A stretch of DNA of 64,000 bases from Hyperoodon ampullatus (lineage: Eukaryota; Chordata; Mammalia; Artiodactyla; Ziphiidae): assembly GCA_949752795.1 (NCBI GenBank), contig OX457071.1, positions 28,938,800 to 29,002,799 on the forward strand, written 5' to 3'. The translations under genes were made by a program, and so were the position numbers. The notes beneath the pieces were generated by a model. That model saw nothing but the letters and a program-made list of their open reading frames with translations. It was not told where the DNA came from and made no database searches. Shown one piece after another: positions 1 to 10,829 of the stretch; within the stretch, counting starts at the first letter, position 1, and each line of letters begins with the position of its first letter.

Positions 1-19
1 TAAGTACCTGCATCACACA

Positions 20-228
20 TCAGAGCTCCACAGGCAGCCTGGCAACCTATTAGCCGTGTGGTTTTGTCCGAGTGCATTTCTTGCTCTAGTCACAGCTTCT
101 TCGTATGGAAACGCAGAATTACTATCCCTGCCTCAAGACATTCTTTCCAGATTAAGTGAGATGATGTAGACAAAGCACCTGCCACGTGTCTGGCACTAAG
201 CAGTGCTCCGTGACAGGTGCCCAGTGAC
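20..228 (+). repeat. MIR-like SINE
   Basis: Diverged MIR: the central part (GCCGTGTGG, ATGGAAACG, ATTACTATCCC) and the end (AAGTGAGATGATG, AAAGCACCTG, GTGTCTGGCAC) follow the MIR consensus on the plus strand. It fills most of the intron downstream of exon 376-589. Confidence 0.6.
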
Positions 229-375
229 ATCTGCTCTCCTTCTCTTTCCCCCACTAAATCTTACATAAGAAAAGAAATGATGACATCTCTTCTGTCCAAA
301 GCAGCCAGCACGTCTAGACATTAAATATCTGCACCTCAGTACAGAAGAAGAAATAATTCCGAAGACGTCTCGCAC

Positions 376-589
376 CTTCTCATAATCCCAGGCAGACAAA
401 TCGGCTCTTTATTGACACTGGAACTGCGCTGTCGGATCCAGCTGTTGTCATCATAAAGGGACGTTCTCTTCCTCATTTCTTGAAGGATTTGTTGTCTCTC
501 CAACTCCGCTCCTGATGGGACTTGTTCCTTCTTGGAGCTTTTCTGTGATGAGCTACTGCTCCCAGTTCGGTCTAAGTATCTATTGCTTC
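376..589 (-). CDS. LMO7: LMO7 exon leading towards the LIM domain
   Basis: Phase 1 to 2, 214 nt, acceptor AATTTAG, donor AGAAG|gtgcga. It encodes GSNRYLDRTGSSSSSQKSSK, KEQVPSGAELERQQILQEMR, NSWIRQRSSSVNKEP and ends LPGIMR. This is the conserved segment upstream of the C-terminal LIM zinc-binding domain, whose exons are beyond the low end of the window. If the donor were not used the frame would end about 12 codons later at a TGA near position 341. Confidence 0.95.
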
Positions 590-2160
590 CTAAATTAAAA
601 ACATCAAAAGCTCTGGGATTAGCACATTAAAAAAAAAAGGGATAGTGGATAAGTCTCCAAATACAGTGGAGCAAAAAAAAAAAAAAAAAAGTGACATTGG
701 GCACATATGCTCACATTATCAATTCTCAATGAGACTGCTGCCTCAGAACATAAAGGAACAGTCTCCTGTCCCTAGATATTCCAATTCCACACCCAGAGGC
801 ATACCAGAGGGCTGCCTAAAAAGGAAACAACCAGCCTTGATTTCAGCAGTATTACATTACAAACTGCTCATCTAGAAAGTTTCTCTTCCACTATTTCCTT
901 CCTTCCTAAATTAAAATCAATCAAGCACCTGCTCACTGAATGCTTGCTGTGACAACTCTGCAAGGGAACAGGGCACTCTGTTCTTTCAAAAAACGTACAC
1001 TCCCCCTGTGGAGAGAGCGAAGACATAAATGCATGCATCTCCAGCTAACATGGCTCGAGTCTTCATGGTATAAGTCACAGAATAAGTCATGACCAAATCA
1101 TAGGAATGAGAGCATATTCAATGACCTTTGAAATGGCTTTTGTGAAATTGAAAAATAGCCAAGTAGTCCAAATGATAACCAAGGGATGTTATCAGACTTG
1201 TATCTCCTGTAAAGGAACTGACAGAACTATAATTTGGATGAATGACAATTAAGTCAGGTTTTATCCTGAAGGCTTTGTCTCCTTGGATTTGCTGATTAAT
1301 TCCTGATATGGGTAAAACATCCATAACTTTGATGTACCCTCCCCATCTTAATTTGGATTAGAAAATTTCATCTAAGGATTTATTTTCTTTTGTTCTCCAG
1401 ATTCACTGCTATTGTCTTTCTTTCAAAATTCATTCTGCCTTAGCTTATCTTCCAGTAAGCAATGAACAAGGCCACCAAAGGTTTCTTATACACGCCTATG
1501 TTCACACTGGTGTATGCACACAGCTTATCAATTTGGTCAGATTTGGAATAAAATGTTTTCTATTTTAAAGATGCCTTACCGGCATAGCCAAGTTTTTCAA
1601 TAAAATATTTAATAACGTCTACCGTGGGCTATACAAGAGCTTACAGTTAGTAAAGGGGAGAAAACATACATAGAAAAATAGGCAGATTAATAACACGAGT
1701 CACAAATATTAACAAAACTATTTCTTAGAGGCACACCTGTTATTACTAACAGGTCCTGTGTTTACGTTCAAGAGAGAATGTGATCACTGCAGGTTAAACA
1801 TGTTTCATGGCAGATTCAAGTACTTAAACTTTAATTTTAATGGGGGCTTAGGGGCAAATTCAGGGGAGAAGAAACTGGAAATCCAAACAGGTGAGAGCAG
1901 AGGAACTAGATCAGAAAGCATCTGATAAGTTGGAAAATGAGAGAGAGACCAATTTGGTTATAGTTAAGGGCCCCTAATGGGGAAAACAGCAAAATAGGCT
2001 GGAAAGTTAAACTAGGACCAGACGATGGAAGGTCCTCTGTGTTGAGGGAAGACGGGTGATTACAGAACCTATTAGAAACTGTAAATTCTACAAGCTTTAA
2101 CCAGAGCTGCCATCAGACCATTGGGGCCTGTGGATGTTGTTTTGTTCACAGAGGGCTGTA
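590..2160 (-). other. LMO7 intron, upstream part, no recognised element
   Basis: Ordinary AT-rich intron. An A-run at about 674-690 is the only simple repeat. I see no exon, promoter or recognisable repeat. Confidence 0.6.
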
Positions 2161-2167
2161 AATTTTT

Positions 2168-2221
2168 TTTTAACATCTTTATTGGACTATAATTGCTTTA
2201 CAATGGTGCGTTAGAGGGTTT
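2168..2221 (-). repeat. L1 3'-end fragment
   Basis: TTTTTTAACATCTTTATTGG followed by ACTATAATTGCTTTACAATGG is the reverse complement of the terminal bases and A-tail of a cetartiodactyl-type L1. Only about 50 bp are present. Confidence 0.6.
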
Positions 2222-2631
2222 TTTAAATTCCTTGTCAACCACTTAAAAGACAACATAAAAATCCAGACTTTTTTTTTTTAACTTCTATTTTACAACAGAA
2301 AGAGTTGGCAATCACAGGTTTCTATCTTCCCATGTGGCAGTGACAAGCTGGAGCCAGGGAGTGGCTGTCCACTTAAACAGGCGTGTCCACCAAGTTCACC
2401 TCCATCTTCATCTGGATCTTCATTCATTTACATAACTGACCAGCACCCTACTTACTCAAAGCCTGGTAGGCAAACCCTGCTTAAAATGGGGTTTTCAATA
2501 GTTTTCTTCCCTTACTGACATAACCTCAGTTAACATGTGTTCCTAGAAATACACTTTATACTAAAAATATCAGGCTCCAAATTGTTTTTGCCAAGTTAGT
2601 GAAATCATCATTTTGAATTTTGTTTGTTTGT

Positions 2632-2829
2632 TTTTCTGCGGTACGCGGGCCTCTCACTGTTGTGGTCTCTCCCGTTGTGGAGCACAGGCTCCAGACGCGC
2701 AGGCTCAGCGGCCACGGCTCATGGGCCCAGCCGCTCCGCGGCATGTGGGATCTTCCCAGACCGGGGCACGAACCCGTGTCCCCTGCATCAGCAGGTGGAC
2801 TCTCAACCACTGCGCCACCAGGGAAGCCC
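2632..2829 (-). repeat. CHR-type SINE (short form)
   Basis: tRNA-derived cetacean SINE in antisense on the plus strand: it starts at the tail (GCGGTACGCGGGCC) and ends at the tRNA-like head (CCACCAGGGAAGCCCC). Target-site duplication CATTTTGAATTTT at 2609-2621 and CATTCTGAATTTT at 2830-2842. It creates several short open frames that are not genes. Confidence 0.92.
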
Positions 2830-2843
2830 CATTCTGAATTTTT

Positions 2844-3256
2844 TGAATCTTGTCATTTAAATGTCCAATTTCAGGTTTATATGCAATTTCAGGTTTATAT
2901 ACAATTTCTCTGGTACTCTGCAGAAAACTTTTCTGTCCCAATTCTTTGGAGGCAAGATGAAATTCACTATACAAAATCATATCAGCATCACTTGGCAAAA
3001 TTTCCACAGATTTCCTTAGCTATTTATAATCATTTTAATCTTGCAGTACTCCCTCCATCATAAAATAAAGCCAAAATAAGCACAAGATAATTTTGTTTTT
3101 ATACACAAATAGGAAGGGGTGTTCAAAATCTGTAGTATTTTAAATATGTAATCTTAATCAACCTGAAATATCTTGACCTTAAAAATACTGATCATAGGGT
3201 GTGATAGCATAACTAAGCAATTGCGCTGAAGAATTCTGAAAAAAATTCCCATTTAC
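2844..3256 (-). other. LMO7 intron, no recognised element
   Basis: AT-rich intron next to exon 3257-3309. A short near-duplicate TTTCAGGTTTATATGCAATT and TTTCAGGTTTATATACAATT occurs near 2869-2905. Nothing else seen. Confidence 0.55.
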
Positions 3257-3309
3257 CGTTTTTATTTGTGGGGTAATCATCCAGTTCAGTAGTGGATCTG
3301 GATTTATTC
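3257..3309 (-). CDS. LMO7: LMO7 exon, 53 nt
   Basis: Phase 2 to 1, acceptor GTTTTAG, donor gtaaat. It encodes NKSRSTTELDDYPTNKN, matching the LMO7 sequence before the LIM-proximal region (human NKSRSTTELDDYSTNKN as I recall it). Confidence 0.94.
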
Positions 3310-4820
3310 CTAAAACACAGAACAGATTACATACATCTCATTAAGAACATCCTTTTCATATTTATGAAGTAAGAACCCCCAAAAGATTACTTTTTAAAGC
3401 AGCTGATTTATTTCTCATGTCTGTTGAGAGCCATTATTTATTTTCATACCAAGGCATTTTTCATGTTGCACAAACTAGCAGAAAACAAGACATCTCTAAA
3501 GAGAAAAGAGCTTGATGCTAGAAACAGAAGCATGTGAAAATTCTCTCCAATTTGATGTCAGTTAAAGCCTATGATTTTTTGACCAGCTTGAATACTTTGA
3601 CTCTCTTCTCTTCCAGACATCAATCTTACCAGGCTGTACAAAGCATCTGTCATCAGATCACCTAACATCAGACTGTCAGCACTTCCTTCATGCTGCCCGA
3701 GGGTCAAGAAGTCATCTTTGGGGGCATTAGGGTCCTACTCTGAAACAGCAACTCAACAAATGTTATCCTAGCATTCCAAAGAGGTACTGGGGCACACTGG
3801 CATAGGCAACTTCTGAAAAGGCCTGACTTTGTAATGATAAACCTTGGGTCCATATACCAATACATGCTCATCTCTTTCTCACTCTCCTAGGCATAATAAC
3901 TTCAAATACTAGTAATAATAATGAATAATAATATATTATATAATAATAATATACACTGTCATACATAGGTATATGCAGATGTTTATAATATATCAATACA
4001 ACATATAATTATGTGTAACACGCAATATATCACAACTGTTAGCAACATCCATGAATGGTTTCATTTGTATTAACATAGAAGAAAATACTTTTAATGCATG
4101 ATGCCTAGCTACACTCCGTAATGCCTCTAGGGCATGCTTTATCACAACTACCTACGAGTGTTTCATATTTTCCAGGATTCGTTAAGTTTCCTTTCCCTAA
4201 AATCTACTTATTTTCTCAAGGTAATGAACTACATACATAAAGCTTATTTATATATATATAAATAAATCATAGCTTTAAAAAAGAGAGATACACATTTTAA
4301 TGATCTATAGTTACCCAGAAACATTCACTATAAATAAGGTTATCCATCACTAGAATTTTCTGTCTAGCTTAATGTCAGCCCATTAGTACCTTTATGTATG
4401 TTGTTTTTCTTTTCCCTATCTACTCTGAGCCCTATTTAGTCATACTGATTGCCTATAGAGATGAGTCTTTCCTTATTTCTAAGGCGAACTTCCTAGAGGA
4501 GAAATTTTAGCTGTGAAAACACAGATTAATGGTCATACACTGGATATATATATAGACAGACTTTTCAGAAGTCCTTAGTGATTTCAAGAGTGCAAAACAT
4601 TTTTTAAATTCCTTTAAAATATTAAATTTAATGTTTTAGGAAATATATAACTTTTCAGGTATCTGAAATCCTATCTTCATTCCCTGAAACCAACTAGTAG
4701 TTCTAATCAAACTAAGAGAAAGGCTACAATTCTCATTTCAGATGTCTGCATGGAACTTTTGGTAAGCTTATGCCATTGCTTATAACTTCTTTAAAATAAA
4801 GCTTTGGGTAGATCGCAAAA
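3310..4820 (-). other. LMO7 intron, AT-rich, no gene
   Basis: Strongly AT-rich between 3900 and 4050 (TAATAATAATA-type runs) with a short palindrome TTTATATATATATAAA around 4246-4262. No exon or recognised repeat. Confidence 0.55.
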
Positions 4821-4822
4821 AT

Positions 4823-5280
4823 GAACACGTCTTATTCTGTGTCCATTCCCCTTGCACTGTGGCTCCTCCCACAAAGAGATAGGGTTTTTCTCCTGTGAAC
4901 TTGGGCTGGCCTTGTGACTTTAGATAACAGAATGTAGCAGAAGCAATGGTGTACCAGGTCAGACCTTAGGCTGCAAGATGCCTCGCACACTTTCTCTCTT
5001 TAATTCTCTCTCTTTTCTCTGTCCAGCCACCATGTACAGAAGACTGCACTGGCTTGCTGGATGTTGAAAGACACATGGCTTAGTTGTTCTCACTGTCCCT
5101 GCTGACAGCCAGTCAACTCCCAAAAGCAGAATTGCTTAGTAAACTGGTGGTAGATGCACTAGGGACCCAATCAATTAAAAGCACCACCAATTGAGTTTAG
5201 TCTAAAATGCTGACCTATGAAATCGTAAGTCAAGTCACTAAGTTTAGGGGCAGTTGGTTACACAGCAAAAGCCAGTTGAT
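4823..5280 (+). repeat. MLT1-like LTR (ERVL-MaLR)
   Basis: Old solo LTR of the mammalian MaLR family in plus orientation. Landmarks: GGGCTGGCCTTGTGACTTTA, GTCCAGCCACCATGTACAGA, CTGACAGCCAG, and near the end CACTAAGTTTAGGGGCAGTT. No internal retroviral coding sequence is attached. Confidence 0.7.
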
Positions 5281-5421
5281 GCAAAGATCAACCAGCAGGA
5301 TATCTTTGTATCCCACAAAAGAGCAGGCGCTAAAGCAGTCCTACGAAACATCTAGGCAAGACCTCAAATATTCTTCTGAAGCCAATTACTCCAACCAAAT
5401 TACAATTAAAGTTCTACACAC

Positions 5422-5487
5422 CTGTCACTAGGAAGCAAACCTGAAGATTCTTCTTCTCTCTTTGGTATGTCATAGGAATCAACAGGT
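5422..5487 (-). CDS. LMO7: LMO7 exon, 66 nt
   Basis: Symmetric exon (phase 2 to 2), acceptor CTTTTAG, donor gtgtgt. It encodes PVDSYDIPKREEESSGLLPS then DR, joining NKSRSTTELDD of the next exon as in LMO7. An internal GT (after TCTTCAG) looks like a donor but would put the next exon out of frame; the human protein retains the extra residues, so the longer form was chosen. Confidence 0.93.
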
Positions 5488-5669
5488 CTAAAAGATGGAA
5501 AAAGAGTTTATGCTCAAAGTATTAGACTTTAATGCCTTCTCAGAGTTTAAGAAATGGATATCAAAGTAATGTTATTCCAGCCTCTTTATGAGAATGGTCT
5601 CTGAGTTGAAAACTAAACATACAGAAGTATTTCAACCCATCCCTACAGAAAACAGACCTACTACCGCCA

Positions 5670-6240
5670 ACAGACATTTGCAATTCATTCATTCCACAAA
5701 CATACACTGAGTGCCTGCTATGTTCTGGTACTATTCCAGGGCTGGGCTACCGAAGTAAACAAAACAAACTTACTGGACTCATAATACTTTTTAGTGGGAT
5801 GGGGCAGGTTAACAGACAAGCAAATAAACGCATAACGTAAAGCAGGCAAGTGCACACTAGAGAGAAAGGGTGCGGGGAAGAGACGTGTTTCTGATGAGGT
5901 ATTCTGGAAAGTCTGAGAAGGTGACATTGGAGCAGAGACTTAAAGAAAATGAGTAAGCCACACAAACACGTGAGGGAAGTCTTCTCCAGGTACAGGGACT
6001 AGAAAATGCAAAAGTCCCGGGGCAGAGTCAGTCGGACATTTTCATGGAAGGAAAAGGAGGCCGGTGTGACTGTAGGCGACCAAGTGAGGGGAAGAGTGGT
6101 TGGAAGCCGGGTGGACAAGAAGGCCGAGATGCCATCCATTCAAGCCATCGGGGCCACAGCGAGGACTCTGGATGATGTTCTAACGTGACAGGGAGCCATA
6201 TGGGAACTTTGAGGAGGGAAGTTAGGTGACAGGATCACTG
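5670..6240 (-). repeat. L2 LINE fragment
   Basis: Reverse complement of an L2 3' region: ACTGAGTGCCTGCTATGTTC, GAGAAGGTGACATTGGAGCA, then AGAGTGGTTGGAAGCCGG and ACTCTGGATGATGTTC. It ends about 150 bp from exon 6398-6666 and fills most of that intron. Confidence 0.7.
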
Positions 6241-6397
6241 ACAGTGAAAAAGGTTCACCTCTGCTTGTGTGGCCCTGCGTGGAGGACGGATGGCGGGGAG
6301 CAGGGGGACCAGTTAGCTGTATCCATTCCCCACTTCAGAGGCACCCAAGTCAGATCAACTGAAAGAGCACACGCGCCCTTCGGCCGTGGGGACAGAC

Positions 6398-6666
6398 CTT
6401 CTGTACTGGTAGATTTGGATAGAAGTTTCCCTCTCTCTCTCCGCCTGGCGCTTCTGCTCGTCCGCCTCTGCCTCTACCTCTGCCTCTGCCTCTGCCTCTG
6501 CCTCGTGCCGCTTCTGCTCCTGGTCTTTCTCTTGCTGCTGCTGCCTCGTTTCCTCCTCTGCCGGGGTTCCTTCTGTGTCAGGTGCCTTGGACTCTTCACC
6601 CCGGGTGGCCACAGCAGGCTCCCGTGTGGTCAGAGAAGTGCTGTTTGAGTTTAGGACCATTAGCTC
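6398..6666 (-). CDS. LMO7: LMO7 exon with an expanded Glu-Ala repeat
   Basis: Phase 0 to 2, 269 nt, acceptor CACGTAG, donor gtctgt. It begins ELMVLNSNSTSLTTREPAVA, passes through a Gln/Glu-rich stretch (ETRQQQQEKDQEQKRHE), then a Glu-Ala repeat (EAEAEAEAEVEAEADE, from a GAGGCA hexanucleotide repeat) and ends RETSIQIYQYRR. The human exon as I remember it is about 30 residues longer and has only a short AEAEEQKR here, so this exon has both lost and gained sequence. The long antisense frame over the same bases is a shadow. Confidence 0.95.
6463..6505 (-). repeat. Coding hexanucleotide repeat (GAGGCA)n
   Basis: About seven units of GAGGCA on the sense strand with single-base variants (one GAGGTA), inside exon 6398-6666. 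They encode Glu-Ala pairs in the coiled coil. Confidence 0.9.
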
Positions 6667-7080
6667 CTACGTGACCAGGGAGAAAAGAAACCCATCTGAA
6701 TCTGTGCATTTCTGTACTATGCACAGATATGTCTATATTCAGTTTTAAATGATACTTATTGTAGTTGGCCCAGAATTCCACTTGAAATAACGTTAAACGT
6801 TTTATCACTAACAAAAATCACACATGGGTGGTGGAGCTGTAACACAGAAGAGGAAGATGCCCTTAGAGCCTAGTGATAGGATTATTTAGTGATACAGTAG
6901 AGAAACCAGGAGAAAGGCTGAAACGTCAAAGTGAAATGCTGACAAACCAGAGCCTGGTATTTTCAGAGAACTACACAGGTGAATGTGTGACAAAAGCCAG
7001 GTGAAACAGGGTAGCTTCCATTTTACAGCGAATTTCACCAACAAGGTCGAGAAGGAAGAAGAGGGTGTGGCCAACACTAC
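6667..7080 (-). other. LMO7 short intron, no recognised element
   Basis: A 414-bp intron between two coiled-coil exons. I see no repeat or candidate exon. Confidence 0.7.
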
Positions 7081-7173
7081 CTCATTCAAGTACTTGGAAT
7101 TCTCTCTCTCAGCCTCCTGCTTAGCCCTTTGCCACTCTTCCCTTAGCTTCTCCTGTTCACGTTGATATTTTTC
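7081..7173 (-). CDS. LMO7: LMO7 exon, coiled coil
   Basis: Thirty-one codons (phase 0 to 0), acceptor TCTTGTAG, donor gtagtg (weak). It encodes EKYQREQEKLREEWQRAKQE then AERENSKYLNE, an almost purely charged helix that continues the coiled coil of 8147-8251. The residue N in LNE is D in human as I remember it. Confidence 0.96.
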
Positions 7174-7641
7174 CTACAAGATGAGATGGCATATTAATTA
7201 GTTAATAGGTTAATGATGTTAATCTCTCATTTGCATTTTTCCAGCTCTACCCTCTACCTCCATCTTTAAAGACAGAGATATTGGTTTAACCAATCAGATT
7301 TGCACCCCTTAAGTAGATCATAGCTTATACTGAGCTAAAATGCAGACTTGGGAAAGGGCAGACATTCCGAATTGAACCCATATCCACTCTTGACTGTGGC
7401 TGTAATTCATCGAAGCCCCTAGCTAACTGGAAGGGGCACTGAATTACTGTGCAGTGGACCAAGCACACAGTTGATGCAGGTGGAGGTCCTGACAAATCTC
7501 TACACCTCTCATGCATAAGAAAATCCATAAAACGATGGTGCCACATACTCTAAAAATATACAAAGGGTCTAATAAATAATTTTAATGGAGGACTCTGGAA
7601 ATTTTCAAAGTGGAAAAGTATTTCATATAAAATGTGCTACA

Positions 7642-7990
7642 GGGGCATCCCTGGTGGCGCAGTGGTTAAGAATACGCCTGCCAATGCGGGGGACACGAGT
7701 TCGAGCCCTGGTCTGGGAAGATCCCGCATGCCGCGGAGCGACTAAGCCCCTGCGCCACAACTACTGAGCCTGCGCTCTAGAGCCCGCAAGCCACAACGAC
7801 TGAGCCCACGTGCCACAACTACTGAAGCCCACACGCCTAGAGCCCGTGCTCCGCAACAAGAGAAGCCACCGCAATGAGAAGCCCGTGCACTGCGACGAAG
7901 AGTGGCCCCCGCTCGCCGCAACTAGAGAAAGCCCGCGCGTAGCAACGAAGACCCAACATAGCCAGAAATAAATAAATAAATAAATAGATT
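7642..7990 (+). repeat. CHR-type SINE (long form), full length
   Basis: Full-length copy: tRNA-like head (GGTGGCGCAGTGGTTAAGAA), several CCACAACTACTGAGCC-type internal units, and a (TAAA)n tail. Target-site duplication AAAATGTGCTACA at 7629-7641 and 8000-8012 is perfect. Confidence 0.93.
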
Positions 7991-8146
7991 ACTTTTTAAA
8001 AAATGTGCTACATATCAAAAGATGTTAATTATGAGGTTATTGGCTTTTAATTTTTTTAAAGTTGCTTCTTAATGTAGGTTGACACTGAGCAGGAAAAGCT
8101 GTTAAAGCAAACGGTGTTCCTGCTGACCCGCACTACCCTGCTTTAC

Positions 8147-8251
8147 CTGCAGCAGGCGGTCCTGCTCTTTCTGCCACCTCTCCTGCCGCTTCCGCTCCCC
8201 TTCCTGATCCCACGTCCAGCGACTCGGGGCACTGATGGTCGGGACTGGAAG
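8147..8251 (-). CDS. LMO7: LMO7 exon, start of the Glu/Arg/Gln coiled coil
   Basis: Thirty-five codons (phase 0 to 0), acceptor CTCGGCAG, donor gtaaag. It encodes LPVPTISAPSRWTWDQEGER then KRQERWQKEQDRLLQ. The second half starts the long Glu/Arg/Gln-rich coiled coil that continues through the next two exons. The exon is symmetric and lies in GC-rich sequence. A long SINE lies about 170 bp below it in the following intron. Confidence 0.96.
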
Positions 8252-8407
8252 CTGCCGAGTTACAAGAGAAAAGGTGCAAACAGAGAAGAATATGTTACTT
8301 CATTAAGTCATCTACTGAAGTACTTCTGCATACATAAATTATTCATATCACCTTTGGCCTACGCTGTACTAAAGGAGGGTGGGCTTTATATATCAAAATA
8401 GGTCTCT

Positions 8408-8750
8408 TACACAAATGAACTTATCTACGAAACAGAAACAGAGACTCACAAACATGGAGAACAGACTCGTGGTTGCCAAGGGGGAAGGGGGTAAGGGGCA
8501 GGGGCGGGTTGTATTGGGAGTTTGGGATGAGCAGATGCAGACTATTGTATACAGAATGGATAAACAAGGAGGTCCCATTGTATAGCACAGGGAACTATTG
8601 ATATATTCAATATCCTGTCATAAACCAAAATGGAAAAAATATGAAAAAGAATATATATATACACATACATATATATATATAACTGAATCACTTTGTTGTA
8701 CACCAGAAACTAACACAACGTTGTAAGTCAACTATACTTCAATTAAAAAA
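8408..8750 (+). repeat. L1 3' end, 5'-truncated insertion
   Basis: 3' UTR of a cetartiodactyl L1, from AGAGACTCACAAACATGG through GTATAGCACAGGGAACTATT to TAAGTCAACTATACTTCAAT and an A-tail. It is bounded by AAAATAGGTCTCTT (8394-8407) and AAAATAGGCCTCTT (8751 on), a target-site duplication differing by one base. Confidence 0.88.
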
Positions 8751-8893
8751 AAAATAGGCCTCTTTATCTTGGAAAGAGACTCCTGGATAAACTCTTATGC
8801 GGCTTAAAATAACAGTAAGCAATGCTACTGTGTGCTAATTCAGTCCCACCCAGGCCTTCTTGTTTATTCCAAAACCCAATGAATACTACTCAC

Positions 8894-8919
8894 ATCAGGC
8901 ACCACAGAATCGGAACTTC
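8894..8919 (-). CDS. LMO7: LMO7 microexon, 26 nt
   Basis: One of the smallest exons here, phase 1 to 0, acceptor AATATAG, donor gtgagt. With the carried base it encodes GSSDSVVPD, which continues into LPVPTISAPS of the next exon exactly as in LMO7. Skipping it would shift the frame, so it is probably constitutive or skipped together with a neighbour. Confidence 0.93.
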
Positions 8920-10772
8920 CTATATTACAGCACGTGGGCAAGGAAAGAAAAAGAAAACAATATAAATCTTCATTTCTATGAAATAATTCCTTTCAGAAAG
9001 TTGTATCACTAACTGTGTCTATGCCAGTATACTAAGTGACATCACTTTTTTCAAACAAAAGTACATTTTTCTCTTTAGTCCCATCTGTTTGTTACTCATC
9101 TTCCAAATTCAAAGTCAGTAAAAAGAAGAGAAACAGTGGATGCCAAAGTTTCATCTTATCTCTAGATGCTAGAGCTGAGATACTAGTGTACTTATTTCTA
9201 AGCGTTCAGGGTTCTTTTATTAATAGAGTGGATAGTATTCGCATAACTTGGCCTAATAGAAGAAAAGCTGAATTTCAAATATTATAACATCTACCAAACC
9301 CAATTTTTTTACTGGCTGCTATTCAATTACATGGTGACAGGTGTAAGTCACATTTTTCAGGTCTTATTGCTAAGGAGCTACTTTTCTGAAATAAGCCACC
9401 AACAAACATATTCAAGAAACATTTCCCTTTCCACTCCTATTATTTGAAAAACAAAATATTCAGACTTCAGGTGTAAACCTATGGGCAGAATGTTATTCTT
9501 TTTATTCTTAGGGGGCCTACATAATTGTGTGTGCCTATATGTAGTACAATGATTATAAACATGTAAGCAAATTTCATAAAAAACACTACCATACTGTATT
9601 TTTAAATTTTCCTGAAACCTCAGCTGTCAAATAAATTATTCACTTACACAATCATATTTTTAAGAAAACTGCTTTGAGATTTAAGAAAATATTCTTCCCT
9701 AAAATAGTCTGTTGAAGAAAAGTGTGTGAAAATGGAGAAAGAAAAGGAATTGCTTTATTTTAGCCAATTTGAGCTAGGCGTATCACACGGTTTCAATTAA
9801 ATTACCATAGAATAACAACAGTTGAACAAAAATTATCAAAAACACAAAGGACACTGACACAAATGGACCCCTGTACATGCAGAGCTGGTAAGCTACTTCT
9901 ATTTATGGTCAAAAAGAGATCTTAATTCACCAAAAGAGACTACGAATAGATTAACACAAAATACACAAATCCAGTAAGTACCATGTTATAAGGCAAGTTT
10001 GGAAATATTTTTGATAATCTTAAAAGTAAGAAATAATAACATTTTAGACACCAACAGCACACCCCCTACTGACTGTGCCATTGCATCTCAAATGTTGGAT
10101 ATTACTTTTAAGCTCTTGACTGCAAAGCACAGAGTTCAAACTGCATTCATGAGACAGAGTATTAGACAAACGTGAAAGGGGAGGAAATGCCACATGCACG
10201 GCACATTGTAATGCAGCACTGCCCGACTACACCAACAAAGAGAATCTCAAAATGTACTTGTTTACAGATGTGACCAAATTTACAGAGCGGTCCTATTAAC
10301 ACTCCAAAGCCATCATCCCAATAGCAATCAACAACTCTGTTCTTTATGCAGAGCATTTTCCAAAACCCAAAATTTGACTCTAAAAGTTGGCCAATTGTAT
10401 GTTGGTGTAATCTAATATTATGCAATTTGTAGGAAGCAGTAAGGCATAAATGAAATTCCTCATTTCTTACTGTCACCCAGTGGCAAGTAGTGTGTGTTTA
10501 AACAGCATCTCAATTTTTTTAATTAAAAAAACCCCAAAAACTTCAGAGGTATACAAAGGACACACAAAGACCCATTACCACAGAGGTAGACCCATGAACT
10601 GTAAGAAAAGCCTGATGACCCTAGGGAAAGAATGGAAATGGGTTATGTTGCTTGGTCATAATGATGGCCAAATAGAAGAGGCTCAGTGCCCAGCACCACA
10701 GACTATCAGGAAAAGAGTGGAGAGTGGGAACAATTCCATGAAAGTACATGAATTGTTAGCTTGGCAGTTTAC
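8920..10772 (-). other. LMO7 intron, no recognised element
   Basis: AT-rich unique-looking sequence. The longest open frame, on the minus strand at 10162-10476, has no recognisable protein and no splice-compatible context. No repeat could be named. Confidence 0.55.
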
Positions 10773-10829
10773 CTTGTTCAAAAAATTGTGATCGCCTTTT
10801 TAAGTTTTTCAAAGAAATAGGTTCAGAGG
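10773..10829 (-). CDS. LMO7: LMO7 exon, 57 nt linker
   Basis: Symmetric exon (phase 1 to 1), acceptor CAACTAG, donor gtaaac. It encodes ASEPISLKNLKRRSQFFEQ, a short basic linker of LMO7 (KNLKRRSQFFEQ). Being symmetric it can be skipped in frame. Confidence 0.93.

Noticed and set aside
341..375. Reading on past exon 376-589 to a TGA as the end of the protein
   Set aside because: The donor AGAAG|gtgcga falls where human LMO7 continues with GESLDNLD, and the LIM domain must follow outside the window.
4823..5280. A complete endogenous retrovirus
   Set aside because: Only a diverged MLT1-like LTR is present; there is no internal gag, pol or env sequence and no second LTR.
5422..5440. An internal donor (gtttgc) that would shorten exon 5422-5487 by 19 nt
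   Set aside because: Using it would put the next exon out of frame, and LMO7 as I know it keeps the residues encoded here.
6226..6648. A 140-codon open frame on the plus strand with a Leu-rich end
   Set aside because: Antisense shadow of exon 6398-6666; the Leu-Cys run is just the reverse of the GAGGCA repeat.
7642..7720. A tRNA gene at the head of the SINEs
   Set aside because: The tRNA-like heads with A and B boxes belong to CHR SINEs, lack a proper cloverleaf and carry target-site duplications.
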